Assembly (NCBI GenBank): GCA_963698395.1
Contig: CAVOQQ010000003.1
Span: forward strand, 434,001 to 498,000
Reading direction: 5' to 3'
Origin: JBBQUN01 sp963698395
GTDB taxonomy: Bacteria > Actinomycetota > Acidimicrobiia > Acidimicrobiales > SZUA-35
Length of the DNA stretch: 64,000 nucleotides
The notes beneath the pieces are model-generated. The model was not told the DNA's origin. It made no database searches and saw only the letters and a program-made list of their open reading frames with translations. The position numbers and the translations under genes were made by a program. This document shows, one piece after another, positions 43,741-53,350 of the stretch (position 1 is its first letter; the number at the start of each line of letters is the position of its first letter).

Positions 43741-44870
43741 CCAAGAGAGTCGTCGGCCTTGTCGTCGAGCTCGGCGAACACCTCGTCAGTGTCGTGGCCG
43801 AGTGAGCGGCCTCCATGGCGAACCTCACCCGGTGTTGCCGACAGCTGCGCGATGAGGCCGGGCATCGGGTATCCCTCGTAGCGGGCGAAGGTGCCACGCG
43901 CTTCGATGTGCGGGTCGGCGCAGAGCTGGGCCATGTCGTAGACCTGTGCCGCGGCGGCATCGGCCTGCTCGAAGGCCGCAAGTACCTCGGCCATCGTGCG
44001 CTCCGAGGCCCAGGCGACCATCCGCGCTTCGACCAGATCCCGATGCTCCATCCGGTCGCCGACCGTTGCCACCCGAGGATCGCCACCGAGCCCGATCAGT
44101 TCCATCACCCGAGCAGCGACCGTGTCGGCCGACGTCGAGACGGCCACCCACTGGTCGTCGATGGTGCGGTAGGTGCCGCGCGGAATCGAGTACGGCAGTC
44201 CCGACCCGAGTCGAGGCTGGAGCTCGCCGGTCTGCAGGAACAGCGAGGGAAGCGGCCCCATCATCTGGATCATCGAATCGATCAGGTTCGCATCGACGAC
44301 CTGGCCGACGCCGGAGTGGACAGCGACCATGGTGGCGAACGCCGCTGCCAGGGCCGTCACTTCGTCGGTGAGAGCGATCGGCGGAAGCGTCGGTGCACCA
44401 TCGGGGTCGCCGTTGATCGACGCCAAGCCCGACATGGCCTCGGCCAACGTGGCAAATCCCGGCCGGTCTCGATACGGCCCGGTCTGGCCGAAGGCGGTCA
44501 CGCGGACGATGACCAGATCGGGTCGACGCTCATGCAACACGTCGGGACCGAGGCCGAGCGCCTCGAGCTTGCCCGGCCGCATGTTCTCGACGACGACCCG
44601 GCTGGTCTCGACCAGTTGAAGAAATCGTTCCTTGCCATCGGGTGCGGTCAGATCGAGTTCGATGAATCGCTTGTTGCGATTCGCTCCTTTGAAGAAGAAG
44701 GTCTCACCGTCGGCCGGATCACGCCAGCCAAGGTTTCGGGCGGTGTCGCCTACGCCGGAGCGTTCGATCTTGATGACATCGGCCCCGTAGTCGGCGAGGT
44801 AGCGAGCGCATCCTGGGCCGGCGAGCACCGTCGCCAGGTCGAGCACACGCAGGTCGGAGAGGGGGCCCAT
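43734..44870 (-). CDS. Class III (CaiB/BaiF) CoA-transferase
   Basis: 378 aa. LRVLDLATVLAGPGCARYLADYGADVIKIE, GANRNKRFIELDL and RPDLVIVRVTAFGQTGPYRDRPG are family hallmarks; the catalytic Asp is in VVDANLIDS. It moves CoA between carboxylates, or acts as an alpha-methylacyl-CoA racemase-type enzyme. TAGCCT at 44877-44882 (minus strand) lies six bases before the ATG. It stands alone, so the substrate is unknown. Confidence 0.9.
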   Translation of the reverse strand: MGPLSDLRVLDLATVLAGPGCARYLADYGADVIKIERSGVGDTARNLGWRDPADGETFFFKGANRNKRFIELDLTAPDGKERFLQLVETSRVVVENMRPGKLEALGLGPDVLHERRPDLVIVRVTAFGQTGPYRDRPGFATLAEAMSGLASINGDPDGAPTLPPIALTDEVTALAAAFATMVAVHSGVGQVVDANLIDSMIQMMGPLPSLFLQTGELQPRLGSGLPYSIPRGTYRTIDDQWVAVSTSADTVAARVMELIGLGGDPRVATVGDRMEHRDLVEARMVAWASERTMAEVLAAFEQADAAAAQVYDMAQLCADPHIEARGTFARYEGYPMPGLIAQLSATPGEVRHGGRSLGHDTDEVFAELDDKADDSLGD

Positions 44871-45026
44871 GCTCGGAGGCTACTCGCCGTATCGGACACC
44901 GATCGCTTCGTGACCCACACGTTCGACCCGGTGCGCAGGGTCGAACCGGCTCTCGTCAAAATTGACGAGACGCCGCTGATGCGGGTGGGGGATCCCCGAT
45001 CGAGTCGACTGGTTCAACCTGGTCTC

Positions 45027-45389
45027 ATGAACGCCACCACGACGACCGTTGTCGGTGCCTACCTCGCGACACTCGACGAGGTCCGAGACGCCCAACTCGC
45101 TGCCGTCCTGACGAGGCAGTTGGCACCGAGCGCCGACGAAAAGTTCTGTTTCGTCACCATCGATCGCGACCACGAGATCTTCACCCTGGCGATCGACGGC
45201 GCATGGGTGGGCCTCGGGCTCGAGATCCAGCGGAACCACTCCCCCGTCGAGCTCGACATGGAGCTACCCCGTGCTGCCCTCCGGGCCGTTGTTCGGGGAC
45301 TTCCCGAAACGGGAACCACGCCGGTGGGTGTGGCCCCATCGATCACCATGAGCCCGGATGGAATCCCCCACATCGCCTTTGCTGCCTAG
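45027..45389 (+). CDS. Hypothetical 120-aa protein
   Basis: No family recognised. It is a compact alpha/beta sequence with a repeated acidic character and no signal peptide or membrane helix; RDHEIFTLAIDGAWVGLGLEIQ and ELPRAALRAVVRGLPETG are its clearest ordered segments. CAACCT lies six bases before the ATG, a one-base variant of the leaderless -10 pattern. It sits between the CoA-transferase and a response regulator, neither of which suggests a role. Confidence 0.65.
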   Translation: MNATTTTVVGAYLATLDEVRDAQLAAVLTRQLAPSADEKFCFVTIDRDHEIFTLAIDGAWVGLGLEIQRNHSPVELDMELPRAALRAVVRGLPETGTTPVGVAPSITMSPDGIPHIAFAA

Positions 45390-45411
45390 GGATCAGCGCG
45401 GTCGGCGTGGT

Positions 45412-46050
45412 TCAGCCGGGAAAGTCGACCAACTCGGCTCGGGCGGCGGTGACGACGGCTTCGAGTTGGGATCTCGCGTGGAGCTTGACGAGGATCGAGC
45501 GAATGTGACTTCGAACGGTGTGGATCGAGAGCCCGAGGTCGCTCGAGATCTGCTCGGCCCCCCTCGCCTGGGCCAGCAGCGTCAACGTCTGTCGTTCACG
45601 ATCGGTGAGCGTGGCCCCGACCTGCGTCCGGTCGCCACGGGCCAGCTGACGGAGGAACCCGTCAGGAAAGACCGATGCACCGTGCGCAACGGCCTCGATG
45701 GCATCGACGAGTTCAGCCAGGTTCTGACTCTTGTTGACGAATCCGTCGCAGCCCGCAGCGACCGCTTCCTCGACGATCGATCGACGGTCACGCCCGGTGA
45801 ACAGCAACACTCGGCAGGGCAGTCCTGCAACCCGGGCATGCTCGGCAAGCGCGGTGCCGACGCCATCCGGCAGGTGGTAGTCGGTGACGACCACCTCGGG
45901 GCGTAACTCGCCCATGAGCCGACGACCGGCTTCGAGCGTGTCACCGGCGCCGGTGATCTCGATGACCGCACTATTGGCAAGGCTTTGCACCAAGGCCTCA
46001 CGGACGAGGGCGTGGTCCTCCACGATGACCACCGACAGACGGTCGGCCAT
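45412..46050 (-). CDS. NarL/LuxR-family response regulator
   Basis: 212 aa. Receiver: Asp57 in VVVTDYHLPDG and Lys107 in FVNKSQN. Output: LuxR-type HTH (LTDRERQTLTLLAQARGAEQISSDLGLSIHTVRSHIRSILVKL). It is divergent from the LOV-like histidine kinase, its likely partner, across a 221-bp region that should hold both promoters. The target genes are not known. Confidence 0.92.
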   Translation of the reverse strand: MADRLSVVIVEDHALVREALVQSLANSAVIEITGAGDTLEAGRRLMGELRPEVVVTDYHLPDGVGTALAEHARVAGLPCRVLLFTGRDRRSIVEEAVAAGCDGFVNKSQNLAELVDAIEAVAHGASVFPDGFLRQLARGDRTQVGATLTDRERQTLTLLAQARGAEQISSDLGLSIHTVRSHIRSILVKLHARSQLEAVVTAARAELVDFPG

Positions 46051-46271
46051 CAGTATCGATCAGCCATCTGGTTGCCTGCTCCTCGTCGAGACCCTCGACC
46101 GTTCGCTTCCTGTTCGAGCCTAGCTCCCGACGCTTGCGACGTTCGCGACCAGGCGGGACCAGCGCGCGTCCGGCCTTTGCACGAGCGCTCCTCGGAGCGG
46201 TACGTTCGACGTGTACGGCCGAGTCAGCAAGCTGCTCTGCCGTTCCGAATCTCCCACGTTGTGAGGCACCG

Positions 46272-47522
46272 ATGGGTTCGTCCCCGATGATCCGCCAGAT
46301 CGAGTCCCCCACGCCACCGGTCGAGCGCAGCCGAGACCTCTTCGAACTCGCCGCCGGCTTCGCCGAGGAATCAGTGATCGTCACCACGCCAGATCTCGAC
46401 GCCCCGGGACCGACGATCCTCTACGTGAATGATGCCTACACCAAGATGACCGGTTACTCGGCTTCGGAGGTACTGGGGCGTTCACCACGATTCATGCAGG
46501 GCCCACGTACCCGACGCTCCACCCTCGATCGGCTCAAGGAGGCGATCAATGCGGGGGAAGACTTCATTGCCCGAGAGATCAACTACCGCCGAGACGGCAC
46601 GCCGTTCGAGCTGGAGTGGATCATCACGCACCTGCGAGATGCGCAGGGACGAACCACGCACCTGATCGCCGTGCAGCGAGACATCACCGGGATCGAGCGT
46701 GCGGCGGCCGGGCTTGCCGTGTTCGACGAAGAGCTCCGCGTCCTCGGGTCCCGGCTGCTCAGGGCACTTGCGACGTTGCACCGGACCGAACGACAGATGG
46801 CGCGTTCGGAACGGATGAACGCGCTCGGGCGAATGGCCCGCGGGATCACCCACGACCTGCAGGACTCGCTCGCTCCCATTGCGTGGATGCTGGACTTCCT
46901 CGATGAAGACCCGAGCCTCGGCAATGAAGCACGGTCTCGTGTCGACGGCATCCGCTCCAATCTGGAGCATGCCATGAGCTTGAACCAGCGGCTCCGCGAC
47001 TTCGCAGGCACCGACGCCGCAACCGATTCCGAGACGTCCGAGCTCCCGGCCCGCGAGATCATTGCGGAAGCAGTCGACCTCGTCAGCTCGCAGCGCAGCC
47101 GATCAGGTCAGCCCATCGAGATCCAAATCGACGCCGAACCGGGCCTCACGCTCGACGTGCAGCCCACCGAGTGTCGCCAGGTCTTGGTGAACCTGGCACT
47201 CAACGCCATCGACGCCATGCCGGACGGCGGCACGCTGACCTTCCGAGCCGACAGCGAGGAGACCGGCACCGTCATCGAGGTGATCGACACCGGTGAGGGC
47301 ATGAGCGACGAGATGCTCGAGCACTGCTTCGACCCGTTCTTCACCACCCGCGATCACGGAACCGGTCTCGGTCTCAGCATCTGCCATGGCATCGTCGAAC
47401 GCCATGGTGGACGCATCGACGTATCGAGCGTCACCGGGAGCGGCACGACCTTCTGCGTCCACCTGCCCGCTCGAGGAGCCGGCGCGGATCGCGTCGATCC
47501 GTGCCGAGCATCGTCGGTCTGA
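46272..47522 (+). CDS. Histidine kinase with LOV-like PAS domain lacking the photoactive Cys
   Basis: 416 aa. PAS/LOV residues about 25-140 follow LOV order (ILYVNDAYTKMTGYSASEVLGR; INYRRDGTPFELEW; THLIAVQRDITG), but the flavin-binding GRNCRFLQG is GRSPRFMQG, with Pro72 in place of the reactive Cys. His194 (GITHDLQDSL) is the phosphorylation site. HATPase has NLALNAIDAMPDGG, DTGEGM and GTGLGLSICHGIVE. It should phosphorylate the divergent response regulator. Start ATG 46272; ATG 46287 is also possible. Confidence 0.88.
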   Translation: MGSSPMIRQIESPTPPVERSRDLFELAAGFAEESVIVTTPDLDAPGPTILYVNDAYTKMTGYSASEVLGRSPRFMQGPRTRRSTLDRLKEAINAGEDFIAREINYRRDGTPFELEWIITHLRDAQGRTTHLIAVQRDITGIERAAAGLAVFDEELRVLGSRLLRALATLHRTERQMARSERMNALGRMARGITHDLQDSLAPIAWMLDFLDEDPSLGNEARSRVDGIRSNLEHAMSLNQRLRDFAGTDAATDSETSELPAREIIAEAVDLVSSQRSRSGQPIEIQIDAEPGLTLDVQPTECRQVLVNLALNAIDAMPDGGTLTFRADSEETGTVIEVIDTGEGMSDEMLEHCFDPFFTTRDHGTGLGLSICHGIVERHGGRIDVSSVTGSGTTFCVHLPARGAGADRVDPCRASSV

Positions 47523-47555
47523 GATCGAGCGGGCCGAGGTCGGCGCCGACGTCGG

Positions 47556-47741
47556 TCAGGGACGGCGGCGGCTGGTGATCGTCGGTTGGCTCCACCAGCG
47601 GCCACTGAACCGCCAGCGGGGCGGACCCTGGTCGGGCAACTGGCTGCTACCAGCGGGACGGGGCCAGGCCATCTCGATGGCGGCGACGATGGCCACCGCC
47701 TCCTCGTCGGTCGGATCGGGAACGATCGACGCCGGGCTCAC
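47556..47741 (-). CDS. Acyl-CoA carboxylase epsilon subunit (AccE-like)
   Basis: 61 aa. It starts at GTG 47741, which overlaps the accD stop codon (GTGA). PDPTDEEAVAIVAAIEMAW fits the short helical region of actinobacterial AccE/PccE, which binds the beta subunit and boosts carboxylase activity. The basic C-terminus (WRFSGRWWSQPTITSRRRP) is also typical. Small and divergent, so recognised mainly by position. Confidence 0.75.
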   Translation of the reverse strand: MSPASIVPDPTDEEAVAIVAAIEMAWPRPAGSSQLPDQGPPRWRFSGRWWSQPTITSRRRP

Positions 47742-49288
47742 AGGGGCACGTTTCCATGCTTGCGCTGCGGCAGATCTTCCCGCTTCGACTGGAGCATGTT
47801 CAGGCCGGCGATCAGCTTGATGCGTGTCTCGGCCGGATCGATGACGTCGTCGATGTAGCCACGCTCGGCTGCCACCCATGGATTGGCGAAGCGTTCCTTG
47901 TACTCGTTGATGAGCTCGGTTCGACGCCCGGCTGGATCTGCGGCGGCCTGGATCTCACGGCGATACACGATGTCGGTGGCACCCTCGGGGCCCATGACCG
48001 CGAGCTCGGCCGTTGGCCAGGCGAACGCGAGGTCGGAGCCGATGCTCTTGGAGTCCATCACCACGTAGGCGCCACCGTAGGCCTTGCGAGTGATGACCTG
48101 GATACGGGGCACGGTGGCTTCGCAGTAGGCGTAGAGCAGCTTGGCGCCGTGGCGGATGATGCCGCCGTATTCCTGATCGACGCCGGGCAAGAACCCGGGA
48201 ACGTCGACGAAGGTGACGAGCGGAATGTTGAAAGCGTCGCAGGTCCGGACGAAACGAGCGGCCTTGGACGACGACTCGATGTCGAGCACGCCGGCGAGCA
48301 TCATCGGCTGGTTGGCCACGATGCCGACGGGCTGGCCGTCGAGACGGGCGAACCCGCAGGTGATCGCCTTTGCCCAGTTGGCGTGATACTCCATGTACTC
48401 ACCGTCGTCGACGACGGTGGTGATCACCTTCGTCATGTCGTACGGCATGTTGGGGCTGTCGGGCATGAGGTCGCCGAGCTCGGGACACAGACGATCGGGA
48501 TCGTCGGTGGCGTCGGCGCGTGGCGGACTTTCGAGGTTGTTGGCCGGGAGGAACGACAGCAGGTAACGAACGTCGTCGAGCACCTGCTTCTCGTCGTTGG
48601 CAACGAAGTTGGCAACACCCGACTTCGACGAGTGCGAACCGGCACCACCCAGTTCTTCGAGGGTGACCTCTTCGCCGGTGACGGTCTTGACCACGTCGGG
48701 ACCGGTGATGAACATGTGCGAGGTTTCGCGCACCATGAAGATGAAGTCGGTCATGGCCGGGCTGTAGACCGCGCCGCCGGCACATGGGCCGAGGATGACG
48801 CTGATCTGGGGAATCACGCCCGATGCCTTCACGTTGCGGAAGAAGATGCCGCCGTAGCCGTCGAGGCTGACCACCCCTTCGGGGATGCGGGCACCGGCGC
48901 CGTCGTTGAGGCCGATGAAGGGAGCACCAACCGAGAGCGCGAGGTCCATGGCCTTCTGGATCTTCTCGGCGAAGACCTCGCCGAGCGATCCGCCCATGAT
49001 CGTGAAGTCCTGGCTGAACACGAAGACCTTGCGGCCATCGACGGTGCCCCAACCGGTGATCACACCATCGGTGTAGGGCCGGGAGGTCGCCTCGGGTGAC
49101 CGGGTGCGAGCCAGCATGTCGAGTTCGTTGAACGATCCCGGATCGAGGAAATAGTCGATCCGCTCCCTGGCCAGCATCTTGCCCTGATCATGCTGACGCT
49201 GAACCGACCGTTCGGAACCGGCATTGAGTGCCTCTTCCTTGCGAGCCTTCAGGTCGTTGAGCTTTTCTTGCAACAGGTGGTCGGTCAC
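47738..49288 (-). CDS. Acyl-CoA (propionyl-CoA) carboxylase beta subunit
   Basis: 516 aa. Carboxyltransferase N and C halves: LNDGAGARIPEGVVSLDGYGGIF, GPCAGGAVYSPAMTDF, and FVDVPGFLPGVDQEYGGIIRHGAKLLYAY. It transfers CO2 from biotin to an acyl-CoA, likely propionyl- or acetyl-CoA. GTG 49288 is set by TAACCT eight bases upstream (49297-49302). The epsilon subunit is coupled downstream; the biotin-bearing alpha subunit is not in the window. Its product could feed the mutase at 40890. Confidence 0.94.
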   Translation of the reverse strand: MTDHLLQEKLNDLKARKEEALNAGSERSVQRQHDQGKMLARERIDYFLDPGSFNELDMLARTRSPEATSRPYTDGVITGWGTVDGRKVFVFSQDFTIMGGSLGEVFAEKIQKAMDLALSVGAPFIGLNDGAGARIPEGVVSLDGYGGIFFRNVKASGVIPQISVILGPCAGGAVYSPAMTDFIFMVRETSHMFITGPDVVKTVTGEEVTLEELGGAGSHSSKSGVANFVANDEKQVLDDVRYLLSFLPANNLESPPRADATDDPDRLCPELGDLMPDSPNMPYDMTKVITTVVDDGEYMEYHANWAKAITCGFARLDGQPVGIVANQPMMLAGVLDIESSSKAARFVRTCDAFNIPLVTFVDVPGFLPGVDQEYGGIIRHGAKLLYAYCEATVPRIQVITRKAYGGAYVVMDSKSIGSDLAFAWPTAELAVMGPEGATDIVYRREIQAAADPAGRRTELINEYKERFANPWVAAERGYIDDVIDPAETRIKLIAGLNMLQSKREDLPQRKHGNVPL

Positions 49289-49439
49289 GGCCGCTGAGGT
49301 TAGCCGCCGCGCGCCTCAGGACGAAGCCCACCGACAGATGACCGTCGAGCCAACGAGCCCATTGCGGTCGAGTCGGGCTCGAGATCTCGGCCTGGTGAGC
49401 GCGCCGAGGGACGCTTGTGGGCCTGCGTAGAGTGCCACC

Positions 49440-50072
49440 ATGGCCGAACCGACTCCATCGACTGCACCACGGGAACCGGGAACCAACCGGATCGAGTCGA
49501 TCTGCGTGTACTGCGCTTCGTCGCCGGGCTCCAACGAGCAGATCACCGCTGCGACCGTGGCCCTCGGCGCCCTGCTGGCATCGCGGGGCATCGGACTCGT
49601 CTATGGCGGCGGGGCCGTCGGCCTCATGGGCCTCATTGCCGACACCGTGCTCGACGGCGGCGGCACCGTCACCGGCGTGATGCCGACCGACCTCTTCCCC
49701 CGCGAAGTCGGCCATCCTCACCTCACCACGATGATCGAGGTGTCCTCGATGCACGAGCGCAAGCTCGAGATGTTCGAACGAGCCGACGCGTTCGTTGCGC
49801 TCCCCGGCGGCCTCGGCACCCTCGAAGAACTGGCCGAGGTGGCGACCTGGGCCCAGATCGGCATCCACTCGAAGCCCATCGGCATCCTGAACGTCGACGG
49901 CTATTTCGACGCCCTGCTCGCGTGGTTCCAGCGTTCGATCGATGATCGACTCCTGAAGCCCTCGAATCGCGACCTCCTCATCGACCGAGACGACCCGCTG
50001 GATCTCCTCGAGGCCTTGAAAACGGCAGCACCGCAAACCGAGTCCAAGTGGCTCGACCTCGATCAGACGTGA
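49440..50072 (+). CDS. LOG family protein (TIGR00730, cytokinin riboside monophosphate phosphoribohydrolase-like)
   Basis: 210 aa. VYCASSPGS, GLVYGGGAVGLMG and PGGLGTLEELAEV are the LOG motifs; E and R in the active site are present (MHERKLEM). It hydrolyses nucleoside 5'-monophosphates such as cytokinin nucleotides or AMP. TAGAGT at 49428-49433 precedes the ATG by six bases. Its last ten bases overlap the convergent SCO6745-family gene. Confidence 0.9.
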   Translation: MAEPTPSTAPREPGTNRIESICVYCASSPGSNEQITAATVALGALLASRGIGLVYGGGAVGLMGLIADTVLDGGGTVTGVMPTDLFPREVGHPHLTTMIEVSSMHERKLEMFERADAFVALPGGLGTLEELAEVATWAQIGIHSKPIGILNVDGYFDALLAWFQRSIDDRLLKPSNRDLLIDRDDPLDLLEALKTAAPQTESKWLDLDQT

Positions 50073-50914
50073 GCGCCGAGGGCGGGGAGCCCCATCGGGT
50101 TCGGGAACGGCAGCACACCAGAGGCGGCAACACCACGAGCAAGCAACGCCAGCCGCTCGACAACCGGACGAGCGGCAACGGGCGCGAGGTCATCGGTCGA
50201 CGACTCGATCCCGAGGCGCAGGGAAACCCCGGCGTCGGTCAGGCCACCATCGGCGTCGAGCAATCCCCGACTCACGAGGTCGTGGCGAGCGTCCTCGCGT
50301 TCGGCGTCTGACCAGCCTCGGTTGGAGAAGAAGACGTCGGGGTCCACCCCGGAATCGGCCGCCAGGAGATGGTGTGCTTCGATACCGCTGACGCCATGCG
50401 ACGCCAGCGCAACGAGATGACCGTCGCCGCGCTGTTCCCTCAGCGTGGTGCAGAGCTGCCAAAGCTCCTGCACCGGGTCATCGAACCGGTCGACGGAGCG
50501 GTTTGCGGAATAGATCGGCCGAGCGAGCGCGTCACCGCGAGCCGCGAGGGATCGAAGCTGACCGTCGACGTCGATCGATACGCGCTCGGCCTCGCCACTG
50601 ATGCGACGCAAGGCGGAGGCGGCAGCCGCCGCTCGCTGCTGAACGAGGTCGGCAGGGTCGGCAAATCGCCATGCGTCGGGAATCGAGCGCTCGACCATCG
50701 ATGGTGCGAAGTTGGCGAACGCCGCCTCGACGACGCCGGCGGAGACCGCGCCGAGCGGGGCAGCGCGGAAGCCGAAGTAGCCCATCCAAAAGCCCCTCAG
50801 GCCTGCGGCCTTGGCTGCGCCAATCGACTCGGGAGCGAAGTAGGTCACAGCGTGAATGGTCTCGATGATCTGCCAGAACGCTCGAGCCGGGTGCACCGGA
50901 GGTTCGGTCGTCAT
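50063..50914 (-). CDS. SCO6745 family protein
   Basis: 283 aa. FWQIIETIHAVTYFAPESI, GYFGFRAAPLGAV and WRFADPADLVQQRAAAAASALRRI match the SCO6745 family, an actinobacterial group of unknown function with HTH-like C-terminal helices. Conserved His and Tyr near the N-terminus may form a site. The start at 50914 is preferred for GGGAAG upstream; 50926 is alternative. It ends within the convergent LOG gene. Confidence 0.8.
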   Translation of the reverse strand: MTTEPPVHPARAFWQIIETIHAVTYFAPESIGAAKAAGLRGFWMGYFGFRAAPLGAVSAGVVEAAFANFAPSMVERSIPDAWRFADPADLVQQRAAAAASALRRISGEAERVSIDVDGQLRSLAARGDALARPIYSANRSVDRFDDPVQELWQLCTTLREQRGDGHLVALASHGVSGIEAHHLLAADSGVDPDVFFSNRGWSDAEREDARHDLVSRGLLDADGGLTDAGVSLRLGIESSTDDLAPVAARPVVERLALLARGVAASGVLPFPNPMGLPALGAHV

Positions 50915-51017
50915 CGTTCTTCCCATCGTGTCGGCCCCAAGCTCCCCGGCCACCGATCGTAGGACACTTCCGACGATCACAGCAGCCCTTGCGGAGGTCC
51001 CCCGACGGCATGAGCCG

Positions 51018-52106
51018 TCACGAGTAGTGGTAACGAGCCAACGTCTCGGTCTCGGTGAGCCAGAGCGTGAGATAGGTACGAAGTTCGTCGTCTTCGGTGC
51101 TGTCGAGCCACACCCCGGACTCGGTCTGTTCATCGACCGCCCAATGGCCGGTGGTGGTGGCGTGGTCGGCGAGGCGAGCCAGTTCCTCGGCCTCGCCGGC
51201 CGTGCCGGCGTCGAGCGTGGCGGTGGCGGTGATGTCGACAGTGAAGCTGACCGGCTCGGCGTAGGGGTCGCCGGCGAAGCCGGACACCGAAACACTCGTC
51301 GACGCATAGCCATCGGCCAGGGGCAATCCGGCCTCGATCTCGGCGAGGAGGCCGGTCGGCACCGCGGCTTCGGTCCGGGTCACGGTGTAGTAGATCCTCA
51401 CCAAGGTTCCGGCGTCGTCGGCGCGTACCTGGAGCGAGAGATTCGCCCACCAGATCAGCGGGTCGGGATGGTCGCTGAAGTTGCCGAAGTCGATGTCGAT
51501 GAACTCGCCATCGTCATCGCTGCCGATCTGGCTCTCGCGCTCGGCAAGATCGATCGACGGCAGTTGCTCCCGGTAGAGCGCCACCACCTCGTCGACCGAT
51601 TGCTGACTGAAGTAGCGAACAGCAGCTCGGTACTGGATGCGGACCTCGCGGTCGCGTTCTTCGCGATCGACATCGAGGGTGAACGACGCCAATGCAGCAT
51701 CGTCGGCGACGGGGAACGGACCCACTTGGTCGGTGAAGGTGGCGATGAGGCCAACGGGATCGCTTCCGCCGATGAATGCTCGGCTGATCATCCAGAGCTC
51801 CTCGTAGGCGGCGGCGATGGGATCGGTCGTCGACGTTGCTGGATCTGGAGCTGGATCGCTCGGCGTCTCGGCGCCGCTCGATGCCCGCTCGATCTCTTCG
51901 TTGCGATCGCCGTTGGGCGTCGGCTCGGTGCCGGCTGTTCGCAACGGCGCAGGTTCGGCGACCGACTCCAGTGCTGCGGTGTCGCCGGACGAAGACCGGA
52001 GCACGAACACCGCACCGAGTGCCCCGACCGCGACGATCACCGCGAGCGCGGCAACGCCGAGCAACGCCTTGGATTGCGAACCCGAGGTCGCCGATGACGT
52101 CGGCAT
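51018..52106 (-). CDS. Single-pass membrane-anchored protein of unknown family
   Basis: 362 aa. An N-terminal helix (ALLGVAALAVIVAVGALGAVFVLR) anchors the protein, followed by an acidic Ser/Thr/Pro-rich stretch to about residue 95. An extracellular beta-rich domain follows, with FSDHPDPLIWWANLSLQV and RIYYTVTRTE. No family is recognised. GGGGAGGG upstream of the ATG is a strong ribosome site. It is divergent from the DUF4214/M23-like gene, so the two may be co-regulated surface proteins. Confidence 0.7.
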   Translation of the reverse strand: MPTSSATSGSQSKALLGVAALAVIVAVGALGAVFVLRSSSGDTAALESVAEPAPLRTAGTEPTPNGDRNEEIERASSGAETPSDPAPDPATSTTDPIAAAYEELWMISRAFIGGSDPVGLIATFTDQVGPFPVADDAALASFTLDVDREERDREVRIQYRAAVRYFSQQSVDEVVALYREQLPSIDLAERESQIGSDDDGEFIDIDFGNFSDHPDPLIWWANLSLQVRADDAGTLVRIYYTVTRTEAAVPTGLLAEIEAGLPLADGYASTSVSVSGFAGDPYAEPVSFTVDITATATLDAGTAGEAEELARLADHATTTGHWAVDEQTESGVWLDSTEDDELRTYLTLWLTETETLARYHYS

Positions 52107-52192
52107 GTGACGATGTCCCTCCCCTCACATGCCCGCCACCCTATTGCCTGCCCGGTGGGTCGTCCACAGGCCCGCCGGATAGCGTCGCGCCG

Positions 52193-53314
52193 GTGAAACT
52201 CGGCCTCGCCAGATCAAGCGTACTCGCCTCGAGACCAGCGCTCGCCCTCCGAATGGCGCTGCTCGCAACCGTGCTCGTTGCCGCCGCCACGACAGCGGCC
52301 TCGGCGCAGACCGACGACGTCGAGCGAGCGGTGCTGACCTTCGACGACGTTGCTGCCCTCGACGAACTGACCACCGAACACGCCGACCTGTTCCGCCTCT
52401 ACTGGGCCTTCTTCGACCGAGTCCCCGACGCTGCCGGCGCGCTCTACTGGGTCGAGCAATACGAACAATGCGCCACGATGGCCATCGTCGTGGACTCGTT
52501 CGCCGGGGGCAGCGAGTTCGAGTCCACCTACGGTGCGGTCGATGACGACGGCTTTCTCGAACTGATCTATCGCAACGTTCTCGATCGAGAACCCGACGAC
52601 GCCGGCCGGGGCTACTGGATGGGCGAGCTCGCCGACGGTCGGGCGACGCGGGCCGAGACCATGCTCTACTTCGCTGCGTCGACCGAGTTCGTCGCAGAGC
52701 ATCCATTGCCGTCCGACGGCGTCCCCGGTCGGGGCTGCCGTCTCGGAGGCCGTGGCCCCAACACCACCCGCCAGGTGTCGCTGCTCGAACCAGCTCCGTT
52801 CGCTTCGTTCGACGACGTGGTCCTGTTGGCTCCTTCGATCGCCGTCGAGCGCATCGGCTACCACCAGTCGACCAACGACGCCGCCCGGCCGCTCGACCCG
52901 ATCCAGACACCGATCCCTTCGACCACACTGGCCAGCCGCAATCGCGACACGGCGGCTCGAGGCGCCGCCGATGTCGCCGTCAATCCGCTGCTGCCGATCA
53001 CGTCGCCGGTCACCGGCACCGTGCTGCGAGCGGGCGGCTACACGCTCTACTGCAACTACCGAGACGACTTCGTGGTGATCGAGCCCGACAGCCATCCGGG
53101 GTGGGAAGTGAAGATCCTCCACATCACCGGGGTGGCCGTTCGCAAGGGCGATCGGGTCGAGGCCGGCCTCACCGTTCTGGCGCCGAATGCTCACGTGCTG
53201 CCGTTCTCGTCCCAGATCGACGATCTGACCGCCAACCCCTCGTGGCCGCACGTACACATCGAGATCGTCGACCCCTCGATCCCCGACCGCCCGAGCACCG
53301 GAGGCGGCTGCTGA
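52193..53314 (+). CDS. Secreted DUF4214 protein with M23-like C-terminal domain
   Basis: 373 aa. A signal peptide ends AASAQ. Two DUF4214 units follow: LFRLYWAFFDRVPDAAGALYWVEQY and LIYRNVLDREPDDAGRGYWMGEL. The last 110 residues resemble LytM/M23 (SPVTGTVLRAGGY, HITGVAVRKGDRVEAGL, WPHVHIEIVD) with an HxH but no clear first His, so peptidase activity is doubtful. It may bind the wall. GTG 52193 is set by TAGCGT seven bases upstream (52180-52185). Confidence 0.82.
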   Translation: MKLGLARSSVLASRPALALRMALLATVLVAAATTAASAQTDDVERAVLTFDDVAALDELTTEHADLFRLYWAFFDRVPDAAGALYWVEQYEQCATMAIVVDSFAGGSEFESTYGAVDDDGFLELIYRNVLDREPDDAGRGYWMGELADGRATRAETMLYFAASTEFVAEHPLPSDGVPGRGCRLGGRGPNTTRQVSLLEPAPFASFDDVVLLAPSIAVERIGYHQSTNDAARPLDPIQTPIPSTTLASRNRDTAARGAADVAVNPLLPITSPVTGTVLRAGGYTLYCNYRDDFVVIEPDSHPGWEVKILHITGVAVRKGDRVEAGLTVLAPNAHVLPFSSQIDDLTANPSWPHVHIEIVDPSIPDRPSTGGGC

Positions 53315-53350
53315 CGTTCGACCTGCCAAGGTTGTCGGACCGGTGAGGTC

